Shown: positions 36,201-47,825, numbered from the stretch's first letter. The stretch: DNA of 64,000 bases from Castanea sativa (GCF_040712315.1 NC_134019.1:37663873-37727872), one strand, 5' to 3'. A program made the numbers and translations. Notes: a model not told the origin generated them from the letters alone.

Positions 36201-37380
36201 GCCACCACCCCTAGCTACAGCAAGAGTAAAGAGAAACTTCTTAAACCACTTATACTGGAATAGAATTTCATATACAAGTTCAACAACAGTTTGTAAGCAT
36301 AACTTACATTTACTTGTGACATGACCATGAAGATTATCTTCAAATGGGTCCAAATCCAATCCCAAGGAATCAACCTAAAACCAAGAGGATTTTCATAATT
36401 AATGGATCATCTAGATGCCATATACCAATACAAGGAAAGATAAATGTCTTACCTCTTCAGCCAACTTCTTGTTGTTAGGATGTAATTTGCCATTTCCATC
36501 CAAAATGGCAGCCTCTGAATGCAGATCATCGGAAATTGAACACTCATTGCCTGGCACCTTAGTCCCAACAATCTCAGGGGTAGTGAAGGATAAGGTAAAT
36601 GGATCCTTCAGTCTATCATCTGCAATATCAAGAGCCTGAACAGATGTTTTCAAATCTGAGCCAGCAGAGGTAAGTGTAACAGGCTCAGGAGATATGTCAG
36701 CAGAAGGGTCTACATCCAACCCCACAGAGACTGCCTAAAACCAAAAGTTTTGTAGTAGTAAAGCTTACAATTCAACTAGCAGCAACGGCAAATACAATTT
36801 AAAAGAAAAATATATCTTTACCTCAGTTTCCGATTGCCTAAAGCTAAAGTGCCAGTCACCGTTGATATCAGTCACTGCAACCTCCTTAGGTAGCGCATCA
36901 ATGGAGACCACACCCTCACTGGTTGCAACAACTTGTGACGAAGGATTCACTAATATCAATTTTGTGGTATCATCTAAGTTTGGAACTCCTGAAAATGAAC
37001 CCTCATTGTTCTTTGTGAAATTTTCTGCTGAATTAGCTATAGATGAACCAAATTCATTATTCAATTTATCATCCACATCAGCAGGTTGAATGGATTCCAA
37101 TGTGCCCACATCAGTAATGGGTAGTATAGCAGTGTCTTCCTTTGTATTGCTACTGATTGTCGGATGAACAGAGGCAGGTGTTTCTTTTCTAGGCCGTGGT
37201 TTAGCCTTTGGTCGAAACTTAGCACCAGCCTGAGCTGCTCAAAATTCAAGAACTTAATATTAAACCACCACTTCTTGATTCAAATACAGAGATGAAACAC
37301 AACAACTTTGGGTAGTTTCAAAATAATCACTTACCACGGTTGGCGGCTGGTTCACCAAGAATATCGTCAAAAGAATCCAT
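28784..37380 (-). CDS. BDP1: Transcription factor TFIIIB component B'' (BDP1)
   Basis: Predicted 1019-aa nuclear protein. With TBP and BRF1 it forms TFIIIB, which recruits RNA polymerase III to tRNA and 5S genes (family knowledge). Coding exons: 37380-37335, 37234-36822, 36734-36453, 36374-36308, 36214-35814, 35721-35428, 35326-35263, 35182-34842, 34740-34329, 34207-34107, 33944-33901, 32645-32450, 29765-29621, 29297-29167, 28906-28784; phases are consistent. Three basic KFRPKAK-type motifs lie in exons 2, 5 and 8. The segment LLETPEDEIDPQRLPIKDLI, shortly before the SANT domain, is typical of plant BDP1. The SANT/Myb domain is at about 875-925 (TRWSKQDTELFYE, then FGTDFSMIQQLFPGRTRHQV). The C-terminus is acidic. 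The SANT domain is split by a 2.7-kb intron holding a LINE. A non-coding first exon lies 3.3 kb upstream. Long for the family because the N-terminal part is repeated. Confidence 0.92.
29541..29598. repeat. Compound microsatellite (GT/GC/GA)
   Basis: Alternating gt, then gc/ca, then ga dinucleotides. It lies in the intron between coding exons 13 and 14 of BDP1, very close to the donor side at 29620. Confidence 0.8.
30181..30209. repeat. (AG)n microsatellite
   Basis: About 14 AG units in BDP1 intron 12, left of the LINE. Confidence 0.85.
30425..32296 (+). pseudogene. LINE ORF1-ORF2 fusion pseudogene
   Basis: One reading frame runs through the element. An open stretch of 394 codons (30425-31609) starts with ORF1-like sequence (RIFERGRDSLQSVFMGKESA, LLHGRWKGFIVVPEGKLG). 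It passes near 31315 into ORF2 C-terminal sequence (KYGCDWGGWCSSSFTGPYGV) and, after an in-frame TAG at 31607, into a zf-RVT-like region. Further in-frame TAGs lie at 31988 and 32060; the frame closes with TGA at 32294. No frameshift is needed. The first ATG (30425) lies in the target duplication; an ATG inside the element is at 30485. No replication function remains. Confidence 0.8.
30434..32379 (+). mobile_element. Internally deleted LINE in BDP1 intron 12
   Basis: A 1946-base insert is antisense to BDP1 and flanked by the 15-base duplication TATTC(T/C)ATGGCTAAA at 30419-30433 and 32380-32394 (one mismatch). The 5' part codes for an ORF1-like region; the 3' part codes for the C-terminal portion of ORF2, including a zf-RVT-like zinc motif (CYMCKCNSESVDHLFLHC). 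The endonuclease and reverse transcriptase core are absent. The 3' end 'atctttattacttatcaaa' resembles the LINE tail at 33763-33842. Confidence 0.85.
33763..33842 (-). mobile_element. 80-bp 5'-truncated LINE tail with 18-bp target duplication
   Basis: The insert starts with poly-T on +, that is a poly-A tail on the - strand, next to 'gatgagtaac'. AGCTATCAACCTAAAGAC flanks it at 33745-33762 and 33843-33860, identical in both copies. It lies in the intron between coding exons 11 and 12 of BDP1, in the sense direction of that gene. Its tail resembles the 3' end of the LINE at 30434-32379. Confidence 0.85.
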
Positions 37381-37745
37381 ATCAGCCCCTTTGTGTTTGT
37401 CTGACACCAGTAGAAATGTTTACATATTGATCTGAAGAATTGTTCTGTTCAAAGCAGTTAGAAGCTTACAATGAAACAGTGGTCTTCTGGTGTATTTGAT
37501 AAAGCTATGCAGATGGTGAATGATTAACACAAAAATTAAGTTCGATATGTAGTTGCTAAATCATTCTAAAACCCTTAAAACTGAATCAGATAGTAAAGTG
37601 AATTCTTTTTATCCTTTTTTTTTTTGTTGCAATCCACTCTGAGGATTACCAATATTAAACCCTGAATCATAATATAATTGATATTCCATCATATATGTTC
37701 AATTTATTTTGTTGAAAGAAAAAAAAATCACTCATAATTTAAAAG

Positions 37746-39969
37746 TAGGTTAATTGCACTTTACCCACTTGTGGTTTGACCCGTTTTAAAATTGCCTACC
37801 CGTGGTTTAAAAAGTATCACTTTACCCACCTGAGATCACCTCTGTTAGACTTCCGTAACTCATCTTGCCCATTTCCATTAGAAAAAACACTTTTAGGGTA
37901 TGAAACATAATAGAAAAACGAATCTAGCCACTCCACATATTCTTTCCCTCAGTATCTTATAAATCCCATCCCGTGACCCAAGTTTTTGGTATTCCAGGTA
38001 TGCAAGTGAAATTAAAGAAGTTTGATGCACATAATAGACCATCGCAATCTTAAGAAATTAAAAAGAAACTTATTCTCATCATCTAGTTCAAATCACCTAA
38101 CTAAACTATTATTTAAGCAATGTAACTTAAAATGTACAGTAGGTACCCAAGGATTGACAGACAGAATTTTAAATAAATAATTAAGGATAAGAAGAAAAGG
38201 GGAAACTGCTGCGTATGCATGACCCATAGAAAAAAAGAAAAAAGAAAAAAGAATAATGCATCTACCTTTATCATATCATCAAATGGATGGTAAGAGTATG
38301 TTTGGTAACTGTTTTTTCCCCTTATTTTCTGTTTCCAAAAACAATTTTCTATTTTTGAGACTAAAAAACTTGTTTGGTAATCCAAAATGGACAAAACAAA
38401 CACTGTTTTCAAAACTCAATTTGTGAAGAAAATTGAAAATATGCAAAAGGCTGTTTTCAATTTCTAGTTTTCAAAAGTTAATGAAAGCACACATTTGATT
38501 AAATGAATCTGTCTCATTTAGCGAGTTAACATTAGAGTTCAAATTCTAGTAACAACATATTTTAGTTTTTTTTTTTCTTAAAAAAACTTTTTATTTATTT
38601 ATTTTAAAATTCAACTAACCAAACATGTTTTTGATTTAAAAAATACAAGAAAATTGTTTATTCTTTATATTCCCCAAAACAAGTTTTTGAAAATAGAAAA
38701 CAAAAATTGTTACCAAACATAACCTAAGTTTCTCTAATGGTTTTTTGACGGTTCATCATAAGAATTGCTGCACACAGAAGACTGTTCACTTGTTATCTCC
38801 ATTCCCAGTTGATGAGACCACACAATTCCAAAGCAATTTTGCAGACACAATTAATTGGCAGCAAACTGAAATTGCCTTAAAGACATCTCCAAAGCTCAAT
38901 CTTTCTACATCCTCAAGCTCTACTCTACTAAGATACAGCAAAGTGCAGATGAATATACAAGGAACACTAAATAATAATTCTCCCCTATAATCACGAAAAG
39001 AACCGTTTCACTTTAAGTTAGACTACAAAATCTTGTTGTAATGCTCTTAACTGAAGGCTGAAGCTAATTAGACGCTGCCACTAGGAGGGATACTAATCAA
39101 CCTTTGGTCTTAAAACAGGATTTCCATCCATACTTAGCTCAATCTGCCATTAACCACTGTTAAGTTTGAATGAGTTCTTCACACATACATGACAGTTGGC
39201 AGTAATTTTCAAATTGAGTTATCAACTCCATTCAAATCTCCAATGTTACTTTGTAAACAGCCTTTTTGATATTAGAAAAACACCTACGTGAAGTTTTGGT
39301 TACCCATATTTATTTTTACAGGAGTTGCATTCTTTGAGTATCACAACATGTATTTTCTCCAAACTAACTGACTTAACAGTTAACACTATCCATTATCATT
39401 CTTTGACCAGAAACTCCTTGTCAAGCCACAAAGAGGACAGGGTGATACTGATTTTAATCCAGTGTTGTCGGGTATGGGGCTTTCAACAATTCCCTGGTTT
39501 GATTGTGAGGCACTGCCCTTCACACTATCATGACCATTTTCTATGCTTTCTTCTCTAATTCCACTCCAGAATCCGTTGGAAGCTGCACTACTGATGCTTC
39601 CAGAAAGTTCTCCTTTACAGTTTCAAACCCTAGAGCATGATCTTACCTATGAGATATGAGATTGGTATAGAAAGTATATCTTTTGCACGAAATCAGTAGA
39701 AGGAGCCGAATCTTGCCTTAATGGAAGAGATTTGGGTCCTGATATTGGATTTGGGCCATGAGATTGGATTTCTAAGATAGTTGGAGAAAGAATTTTTGGA
39801 GAGTGGCTTAGATCTGTTTTCAATTATGTTTCATAACTTAAAAGTGTTTTTCTAACAGAAAGGGGCTAGGTGGGTTAGGTAAGTCTAATGGAGGTGACCT
39901 CAAGTGGGTAAAGCGACACTTTAACTTTAAAACGAGCCAAACCATAGGTATGTAAAGTGCAATTCACCC
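37746..39969. mobile_element. 2.2-kb element with long TIRs (Mutator-like) in BDP1 intron 1
   Basis: The left end GGTTAATTGCACTTTACCC and the right end (reverse) GGTGAATTGCACTTTAC open inverted repeats that continue for about 220-250 bases on each side ('tcacctctgttagacttcc' / 'tcacctccattagactt', 'aaaacacttttag', 'atgaaacataat'). The flanks share TTTAAAA, a possible target duplication whose ends are not sharp. The interior has no transposase-like ORF and contains a nested MITE. Confidence 0.75.
38294..38724. mobile_element. Tourist-like MITE nested in the 2.2-kb TIR element
   Basis: Ends GAGTATGTTTGGTAAC and GTTACCAAACATAACC are inverted repeats, flanked by TAA at 38291-38293 and 38725-38727. 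The interior is AT-rich with further sub-terminal inverted words ('gttttcaaaa'). Confidence 0.75.
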
Positions 39970-40694
39970 TTTAAAATTTCTTCAAGGTTAAATGTCTCTT
40001 TAAACATGGTTTTGGTATACATAATTTGCAACACAATTTATTGTAGAGCAAATAGCTACATTACATTCCTAATTCTCAAAATTGCCAACGCTTCATTGTG
40101 TTATGAAAGCTTGCATCAAAAGTAAAACAATGGAATATTTAAAACCTATCCCTTTTTTTTCAATAATTTGATGCACTAGTAAAACTAAAAACTTCACTCA
40201 ACTAAAATTACAAATTCATTATTGGCTTACTTAAAGCAAGTTCATAATTCAAACATCTAGTGCTGACAAGTCTAACATTTGATTCAATTCCTCTCACTAA
40301 GCAGATTAGTTACACTGAAAATTAGCTTAAACATGAGAGGTCTAGACAATGACACATGTTCTTAGATTAAATGCTTTGCACCCCCAACAAACACATTTCA
40401 CAGCTTGAGACCATTCCAACACTTTTAGCATTACAGCGACACAAACCCTTTGGAGACTTTTATCAAACACCTGGTGGGCATTGCTTCTGTTTCTCAAAAG
40501 CACATGAAACTCAGTAACCACAATCTAACTCCTAGTCCTCTTTAATCTTTTTTTTCATTTCTTGGACAAGAAAACTCAGAGCTAATGACAACCGTTCATT
40601 TTATTCATGATCATGATTTACAAAACCTCAAAGAAAATTAAGAAAATTTATCAGATACCCAGATGCGAAATAGAGAAAGTAGCAATGGAAATAC

Positions 40695-40810
40695 CTCTGA
40701 AACCGTCGTGAACTGCTAGGGTTTAAGCCTGTGAACTTGGGGATGCGACTCTAGGGTTTGAGACACAGACAAAGAGGGAGCGAGAGAGTGAGGGACGCGT
40801 GCTGAGGACA
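40695..40810 (-). promoter_or_regulatory. Non-coding first exon and start region of BDP1
   Basis: On the - strand the leader is CT-rich ('ccctcactctctcgctccc') and carries two 'aaaccctag' words, common near plant transcription starts of translation-related genes. It ends at the donor 40695. The transcription start is probably near 40780-40800. No ATG lies in this exon downstream of that point. Confidence 0.6.
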
Positions 40811-40829
40811 GAGAACGTGACGTGTCCAG

Positions 40830-42900
40830 ATATAAGCATAAAGAAAATTACATGCTGTCATTTATGGCACCGCAGATGTTTTGGTCTGATGGTATTTGGT
40901 TTGGCAACATGGGTTCCCTCTTTTTAATTCTAATTCTAAGGTCTCTTGTTCGAAGCCCCATAGTTCATGAAAGAGACCTAAAATCTTTCTTTTATAGGGT
41001 CTCTCTCATGGGGTGCCACTTTTTATTTTTAGGATAAAATAACCATTTCAATACATTTTAAAATGGATCAATTTGGTCTCTAATTAAATAGTTAGTCCAA
41101 GACATTTTAAAACTGACAAATTTGGTCTCTAAACCCAACTTGATCCCTAAACTGTTATTTATTTTTTCTCTTATCTCTAATGGTGATTAGGGACCAATTT
41201 GACCTCTAATTAAATAGTTAGTCTAAGACATTTTAAAACTTTAAAATTGACAAACTTGGTCCCTAAACCCAACTTGAACCCTAAATTGTTATACATTTTT
41301 TTTTCTCTTATCTCTAATGGTGATTAGGGACCAATTTGGTCTCTAATTAAATAGCTAGTCCAAAACATTTTAAAACTAGCCAACTTGGTATCTAATTAAA
41401 TAGTTAGTCCAAGGCATTTTAAAACTGACCAACTTGATTCCTAATCACCATTAAATATAAGAAAAAAAATTAATAACAATTTGGGGATTAAATTAGTTTT
41501 GGGAACCAAGTTTGTTTATTTTGACATGTTTTGAACTTGATTGATATTAGCCTAATCCTTAGGGATGTTAATGGTATTTTATCATACTTGGTTGGCATTA
41601 GTCCAAATCTCCAGGATGTTAACTGTATTTTTAGGGTTGATATCAATCAAGTCCAAGACATTTCAAAACTGACCAATAAGGTCTCTAATCACTATTAGAG
41701 ATGAGAAAAATGAATAACAATTTACGAACAAAGTTAGATTTAGGGTTTATTGGTCAATTTAAAACCTGGTTGGTATTAGCCAAAACCTCAATGATATTAA
41801 CTATATTTTACCATTATTTTTATTATTATTTTGTTTGTTGGGTCTTGTTTTCACATTACAAATGAACTGACAAATATTTGCTGGGCCAACACTACCCACA
41901 GCTAGGACAATAAGATTTGCTGGGCCAACACCACCCATATCTAGAATGGGCCTAAGCAAAAACCTAAGTACCTTTATTTCAGATTATAATTATAGACTAG
42001 CAGATATTAGATGGCCCATCTTTTGTAATTTGGGTTATGTTTGAAATCTGGAAAGAACTGAAAATTGGGCCATGCAAAAACAAAGGGTACAAAGAAATAA
42101 TAGGTAAGTTCTTAACCATTGATTTCAAGACCACTAGCTAACTTAATTTGTGCCATCTTAATCAAAAGAGAAAAAAGATTGAAAAGAAATTTATTTTAAT
42201 ACGAATATACGGTTCCTTTAAGGCTTGAACCAATTTAGTTCTTTAAATCTTAATACAAAATCAAATAAAATAATGGTTTTTTTTTAAAAAAAATTTTGTT
42301 ATTAGGACAAGTGAAATGTTTAAGATTCATCCTTTATTATTATTACTTTTTTACTAAATTAATGGACTTAGTCTCTGGGTTCGAACCCAAATTCTTCTCT
42401 CCTGCGAATAGAGAGCTGGAAGTACCAATGAGTCATTGAGACTTTTGACTGATCTATCATATTTTTTGTCTTGCTAGACTTTAGTAAAGGTAATTTACAC
42501 GTTTTGTCTTACTGATCACTCTAGCTATGACTATAAGATAGAATATTTTTCCGGCCAGTTTGGGAGAGGATTGTGACTTTTTAATAACATGAGAAGAACT
42601 GTTTGACAAAACACAAGGGATGCTTTTCAAAAGCCGCCTACAAAAGATAAGAACCCTTCTCTTTTCTTCACAAATTGACAATAAAATAACACATTTTTTT
42701 TTCCTTCTTATTATTTTTCCAAAATATTATAAGACACTCCCAAAAATTTGGTACACCAAAGGGGATCACCTTAGCCTTTAGTACCTCACATTCTTACATA
42801 TCCCTGCTAAAATGGCCTTATCAATTGAACAACAAAACATGGGTTTGGTAGTTTGTTATCTCATGCATCAATAATGATTCAATGGTTCTTCTTGCTTCTT
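40830..42900. other. Intergenic DNA with a tandem repeat array
   Basis: No gene seen. 41060-41460 is a degenerate tandem array; 41460-41820 has further diverged pieces of the same words in mixed orientation. 'gggttcgaaccc' at 42379-42390 is a palindromic B-box-like word, possibly from a SINE; no tRNA fold was found around it. Confidence 0.5.
41060..41460 (+). repeat. Degenerate tandem repeat array
   Basis: The word 'ctctaattaaatagttag' recurs near 41079, 41204, 41341 and 41389, and 'gacattttaaaactgac', 'ttggtccctaaacccaactt' and 'ttatctctaatggtgatta' recur between them. The unit is about 125-140 bases, with a shorter last unit. Confidence 0.75.
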
Positions 42901-43689
42901 TGATATGGGAGAGAGAGAGAGAGAGAGCTCAGAACCAATTTGAAACCACAAAAAAGAAACACCAAGCAACAAAATAGCTTGCTAGAAGTTAAGGAACACT
43001 AAATACTGACATGGACTAGACAGTCTAAATAGGTCCTAAATCATGTGCCAAATTCAAACAATTTCACTTTTGTATTTTTGCATGCAATCTTGGCTGCAAA
43101 ATATTTGATGTACTGCCCCAAGTGCCAACAACCCACTAAATCATGCTCTCCTTTCGCTTTCTATTTTTTGCGCCCACCTCAGTGCTTTTATTTCTTAGCA
43201 AAGAAGGTTTAAGTTACACTTGGAGAAATGATAAAAACATTGAATACATTGTATAACCCCACAAAACACAGTTTGCGTATATGTTTGACACTGATGGCAA
43301 TCCAACCACATTACTGTTCCATGATTAATGACCTTTAGTACTTGTGCCAAATTAACATTAACTTTCACTGCATAACCTTTGGTGTTGTGGGTTCACATGC
43401 AAAGTTTACTGCTTGTGGCTGCTAAGGTTTAAAGTGTTTGATAAAAATATACAAGTATAATAAGACTAATTAGGTAGTAATTTGTGTCTCGTTTGCCAAA
43501 AAAAGAGAAATGAAATTCCATCTGGTGTTATTGGTCTCCTAATGGACATGAGGGTCGGTGGATTTAAGGTTTTCTAGCTTAGGATTCAACATCAGTAATA
43601 AAAAGGAATTGTGGTGGACAATCCCATATGATCTACACTTGTCTTGTCAAATGAGATACGGATAAATAGTTTTAGAGTACGTGTGTTAA

Positions 43690-44285
43690 TCTCTCACAGC
43701 CCTTTCTCTCCTGTTTTTTCCACTCTCATTTTGGATGGTAGAAAGTAGAAACTACTAAACATGCAGTAAATGTGAGTCATTTTGCGAACTTTTTGACAAT
43801 CAATAGAAGAACACAAAATAATCTAGATTATAAATATTCACAATGTCTTGTTTAAAATTTTCGGAACATGTGATTAAACAAACTATGTATCTTATAAGAT
43901 CGCAAATATAAATAACTTTGAACTACTTTTAATTTGAATACTTCACTTTTAACTATGTACCTTAAAGAGCATGAGGAGTAGAAGACTCAACTTTAGTGAT
44001 TTCTATGATCTCTAATGGGTTTTACTCTTTTGTTTCTCCTACTTCCATTTTGGACTGCAGAAACTACTAAACATTCGATAAATGTGAATCATTGAGCGGG
44101 CTTTCGGGCAAACTAAAGAAGATCACAACATAATCCAATTCATGAATACCGACAATGTCCGTCTCTTTTGTATCAAGTTTCTGTTTAGGATCTTCGTGAC
44201 ATGTGCTTAAACAGACTATGTATCTTAAAGATATCGGATAAGCAGCCCTAAATTACTTTTAAATTAATAAATACTTTCTTTTTAA
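43690..44285 (+). repeat. Diverged tandem duplication, offset about 311 bp
   Basis: Blocks in 43690-43965 recur in the same order in 44010-44285: 'ccattttgga', 'agaaactactaaacat', 'taaatgtga', 'cacaatgtc' / 'gacaatgtc', 'gacatgtgcttaaac' / 'acatgtgattaaac', 'ctatgtatctta'. The origin is unknown and nothing is coded. Confidence 0.7.
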
Positions 44286-44299
44286 TTGAGAAGAAAAAA

Positions 44300-45527
44300 A
44301 GAAATGTCAAGACCCGGCCCAATTGAATGATACTAGGTATCTTTGCTTACCTTGGTCAAACCTGTTCTAATTGGAGATAAGAAGATGTTTGTGGCAATCT
44401 TAAACAAAATCAAGGGGCATTATTATCTTGTGTGCTTAATGTATCTTGACGTCATGTTGTAGGTGTAGTCAAAATGTATAAATCCAAAACCTTTAAGTTT
44501 CGTAGCAGTTTGAGCCTCAATGATCACCCTATATAAAAAATTTCAAGCTTTTGTTGAATATTATTATCTATTTTTTTAATTGATGATGCTAAACATCTTG
44601 ACTTTTATGTATTAAACCTGTTCAACATATATAAATTATAACAAAACAAACGTGTAAATGTAAAACTAAGAATGATTAGCATCCGCCATCGTATTTAGGC
44701 TTAAAAAAAAAAACCCTAAACATGTGCACGTATGCCACTGAATTCTAAGCCAAGCCATTTTTCAGTTTTCTACATGACAACCCCCACTATCTCTTGTATA
44801 GCAAAGAGGGGGTATTCAAAACTTTAGAAAAAGAAATACATACTATATAACACGTGTTTCTACTTTTGCTAAAGCCATAAGTTAAAGTTTCAAAAATTTT
44901 AAGGCAACATAAAATGTCACAATTTGTACCATAATTGTTCACTTGACAGATTATAAATGGTAAAAAAAAAAAATCGTGTGAAAGCAATCACGAATCAATC
45001 ATAATCTAACATGCAGAATAGTTATAATAAAAGTTGTGTGAAACTGTAAAGTTGCGGTAAAGTTTAATCGGTTAAAGGACATTGGACCCTACACTTGTGG
45101 GGCACCACTAGTTTTTATAGGATCTAGACAAGTAATCCTGCTCTGAAAGGAATCTTAATGTCCACAAGTTAAAAGACAAAGAAACCCATCCCAATAATGT
45201 ATGGGTTTATACAAAGTAACAAAAGAGATGGTTAATTTGGAGAATGTATAGTCCAAATAAATAAAATACAGTCCTTATATCAACAAAAATAAATAGGGCA
45301 CACCTACATCCCAAGGCATACCCTTTTTCCAAAGTGACTCGTGTCAGAACATCAACAGTTGAAGTAATGTAAGCAAAAGTATCAAACTGCAAAAAGATCC
45401 ATCGGACGGTGAAAATTATGCAAACATTGGGGGAGGGGGGTTTCGTACACATTTCTAAAAGCCCATTTATAAAGGGTTTGGTAAATGTGTACATACATTT
45501 AGCAATTTATTTATCAAAAAAATTATG
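44300..45527. other. Intergenic DNA, nothing recognised
   Basis: AT-rich sequence without a recognisable gene, repeat border or RNA. The ORFs in it are short and show no domain. Confidence 0.5.
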
Positions 45528-45532
45528 AATAT

Positions 45533-46285
45533 TGTAAGTGCACAATTGCACCTAACCCCAAGAACAGTTACGGGCTCAGGCCCAATGAGCCTTAAACAAT
45601 ACGAATTTGTAGAGTGTGGGCTTGAAACCCAGGTTAGAAGTGTGTGAGGATTAAATGACAAGCCAAAGATTACAAACACTAAAAAACAACGGGGAATATT
45701 GTAAATCAACCTCCTCGGATGTAAGCCAAGAGTTGTTCTTATATTATCTCTTCCTCTTTTTTCTTTTTCCTTTTTAGATTACAAAGTAGTCCCCCCCCTT
45801 TTTCAGTTCTAGGTTGCTCCTTAAATACTCTTCTTTTTGATACTTTGTACACGTGTTGCCCCAACTCCCCCTTAGCCTAGATATTTCTTTTCTCAGTGCC
45901 TTTGAATAGTAACCAGAAGTTTCCCTTCCACTGTTCAAGTGTCACTTCCCCATTAATGCGACCAGGGTGGTAGGTGCAGGGTCTTTAATGCGGATGTGGC
46001 AGCCTTTATCCTTGGTATTTCTCTAGCATCGATGCTTCTAGGACATTCAAGGGTTCACCCCCTTTTACCATTGGTCTTCACCGTGTCATTCCCTAACCTT
46101 TACAATGAAGTCCCGGAATCTCCGATGTCCGTCCGAAGGGAAAAATCATCCTCGGTTGTACTCTCGGATCCTCGGCGTATGGGCCGACCCATAGTACTAA
46201 CAAGTTCTAAACCCAGGAGCAGGTCGGCCTTCCTTAGCATGGCCCAAAGGCCCATATACCCATCAGGGTCTTTTTACTCCCCACA
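45533..46285 (+). mobile_element. Solo LTR with 5-bp target duplication
   Basis: A 753-base element begins TGTAAGTGCAC and ends CTCCCCACA, with AATAT at 45528-45532 and 46286-46290. The TG...CA ends, 5-base duplication and absence of internal gag/pol sequence show a solo LTR. It is the same family as 1-838 (reversed) and 47826-48551. The 99-codon ORF inside is incidental. Confidence 0.85.
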
Positions 46286-46290
46286 AATAT

Positions 46291-47480
46291 TATGAAAATT
46301 GTAAAAAATTTTCAATTTTTGATAATTTTTTTTTAAATGGTATATTATTGTGTGCCCTTAAAGGCATACGTTAATAAAATTCATCTATAAATGCAATTAT
46401 TTCTTTATGTTCACCCTTTTTCTATTACAAATGTAAAAAATGACTAATATATATATAAAAGGAATAGCATATTTTACTGCATATTATAATTTTCTTTTAA
46501 AAAGTTCTTCAATGACACACTTTTGTTACCTACTTTGACATAACTTACATTTTTTTAATGCATTTTTTTAATATATGATCGGATTGCACATTGTCACACA
46601 CATGAATTTGTCTCTAAATTTTTTTGTTTTTTAGGTGATTAAAATAGACTTTTATAATTTAATAGGTTATATTGTATTGAAAGCCAACAAAAACAAATAA
46701 ATAAATACGTCATCAGCTAACTTATGTATGATTTAAAAAAAAAGATGACAATAAAAATAAAAGGTTAATTAATACTTTAAAGTATATATTAACTGGTAAA
46801 ATGATTTCTCTAACACCAAGAAGGTTCGCTTAACATCTTTCTCAAAAAAAGAAAAAGTTCACTTAAAATAAAAAAATTTATATTACATAATTAAAACAGA
46901 CAATTATATTGAGATATTATGTTAAAGAAAAAACTATAATGAGATATTGAAGAAAATAAAAGAAAATCAACAACATGAGATTTAAAAATATTTCTTTATA
47001 GGAAAGCTAAATATTATGATTATATTAATACAATATAAAGAGATTTTACCATTCAAATTTGTAAAGTTGCACTGAATATTTTATGGAATTAAGCAAAAAG
47101 TATTTTTTTTTTCAAGTGTTTATATATAAATATATTGATAAATTCCAAAACATGAAAATAGATATTTCCACATTATGATATTTAAGAGTTTTTTTAATCT
47201 TAAATCTAGGGTTTCAACCTAAAACTTAGAGATCTTATAATAAATGGTAAAGGTTAATCAATATCTGCAATTTGAAAACAAGACATTCTCATTATTTTCA
47301 AATTTTCAAATTTTTTATATAAAAAATCATATTTTTTAGGGGTTTGGCTTTTACCCCATTTCAAACCTCACATTCTCACAATTTTTTAATTTTTTTTAAT
47401 GAAGACTTATCTCAAATACGAAATTTCAAAGTTAAAAAAGTACCAAGTCAAATAGAGTAATATTTAGGTATTCTTGAAAC
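46291..47480. other. AT-rich intergenic DNA
   Basis: No gene or bounded repeat recognised. Confidence 0.5.
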
Positions 47481-47482
47481 AC

Positions 47483-47608
47483 GGAAAATGATACTCCCTC
47501 CTTTTATATTCATGATGGAGTCCACTCATTATATAAATTCATGGTGGGCTCCACCATGAACGTGAGAAGGGGGAGCACCAATAATCCATACTCCCCTAAG
47601 AATTTTCT
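47483..47608. mobile_element. Hairpin MITE (relative of 22605-23343)
   Basis: Ends 'ggaaaatgatactccc' and 'tactcccctaagaattttc' are inverted, and the inner 'catgatggagtcc' / 'ggctccaccatg' pair with each other. It resembles the outer MITE at 22605-23343 without its insertion. Confidence 0.6.
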
Positions 47609-47791
47609 GGTCAAATACACAAGTATAGTTGCACTTAGAAAATATAAAACTAAAGAAAATAATTACATAAATCAAACAAGCTCAATAAATTTAATATAAA
47701 CTATCGCCAGCGGGCATTAAAATCACATGTTTATAAGAAACCTAAATATTTTATTAAAATATTTTTAAGAGAATAGTAGAATACAATATAA

Positions 47792-47799
<8 letters not shown>

Positions 47800-47825
<26 letters not shown>
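47800..47825. repeat. (TA)n microsatellite, target of a solo LTR
   Basis: TA repeats directly abut the TGTAGGG start of the LTR at 47826. TA repeats resume at its other end (48552-48562). Confidence 0.85.

Larger units (their letters stand above)
37400..40695 (-). other. BDP1 intron 1 (in 5' UTR), 3.3 kb
   Basis: The donor CAGAG|GTATTT ends the upstream exon at 40695; the acceptor GGTGTCAG|ACAAAC begins the ATG-bearing exon at 37400. Most of the intron is a 2.2-kb TIR element. The rest, 39973-40690, shows nothing recognisable. Confidence 0.6.

Noticed and set aside
42375..42395. Palindromic 'gggttcgaaccc', possible tRNA T-arm
   Set aside because: No acceptor stem, D arm or anticodon arm could be placed around it; more likely SINE remnant.
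45996..46295. 99-codon ORF
   Set aside because: It lies inside the solo LTR 45533-46285 and runs past its end; nothing protein-like is visible.
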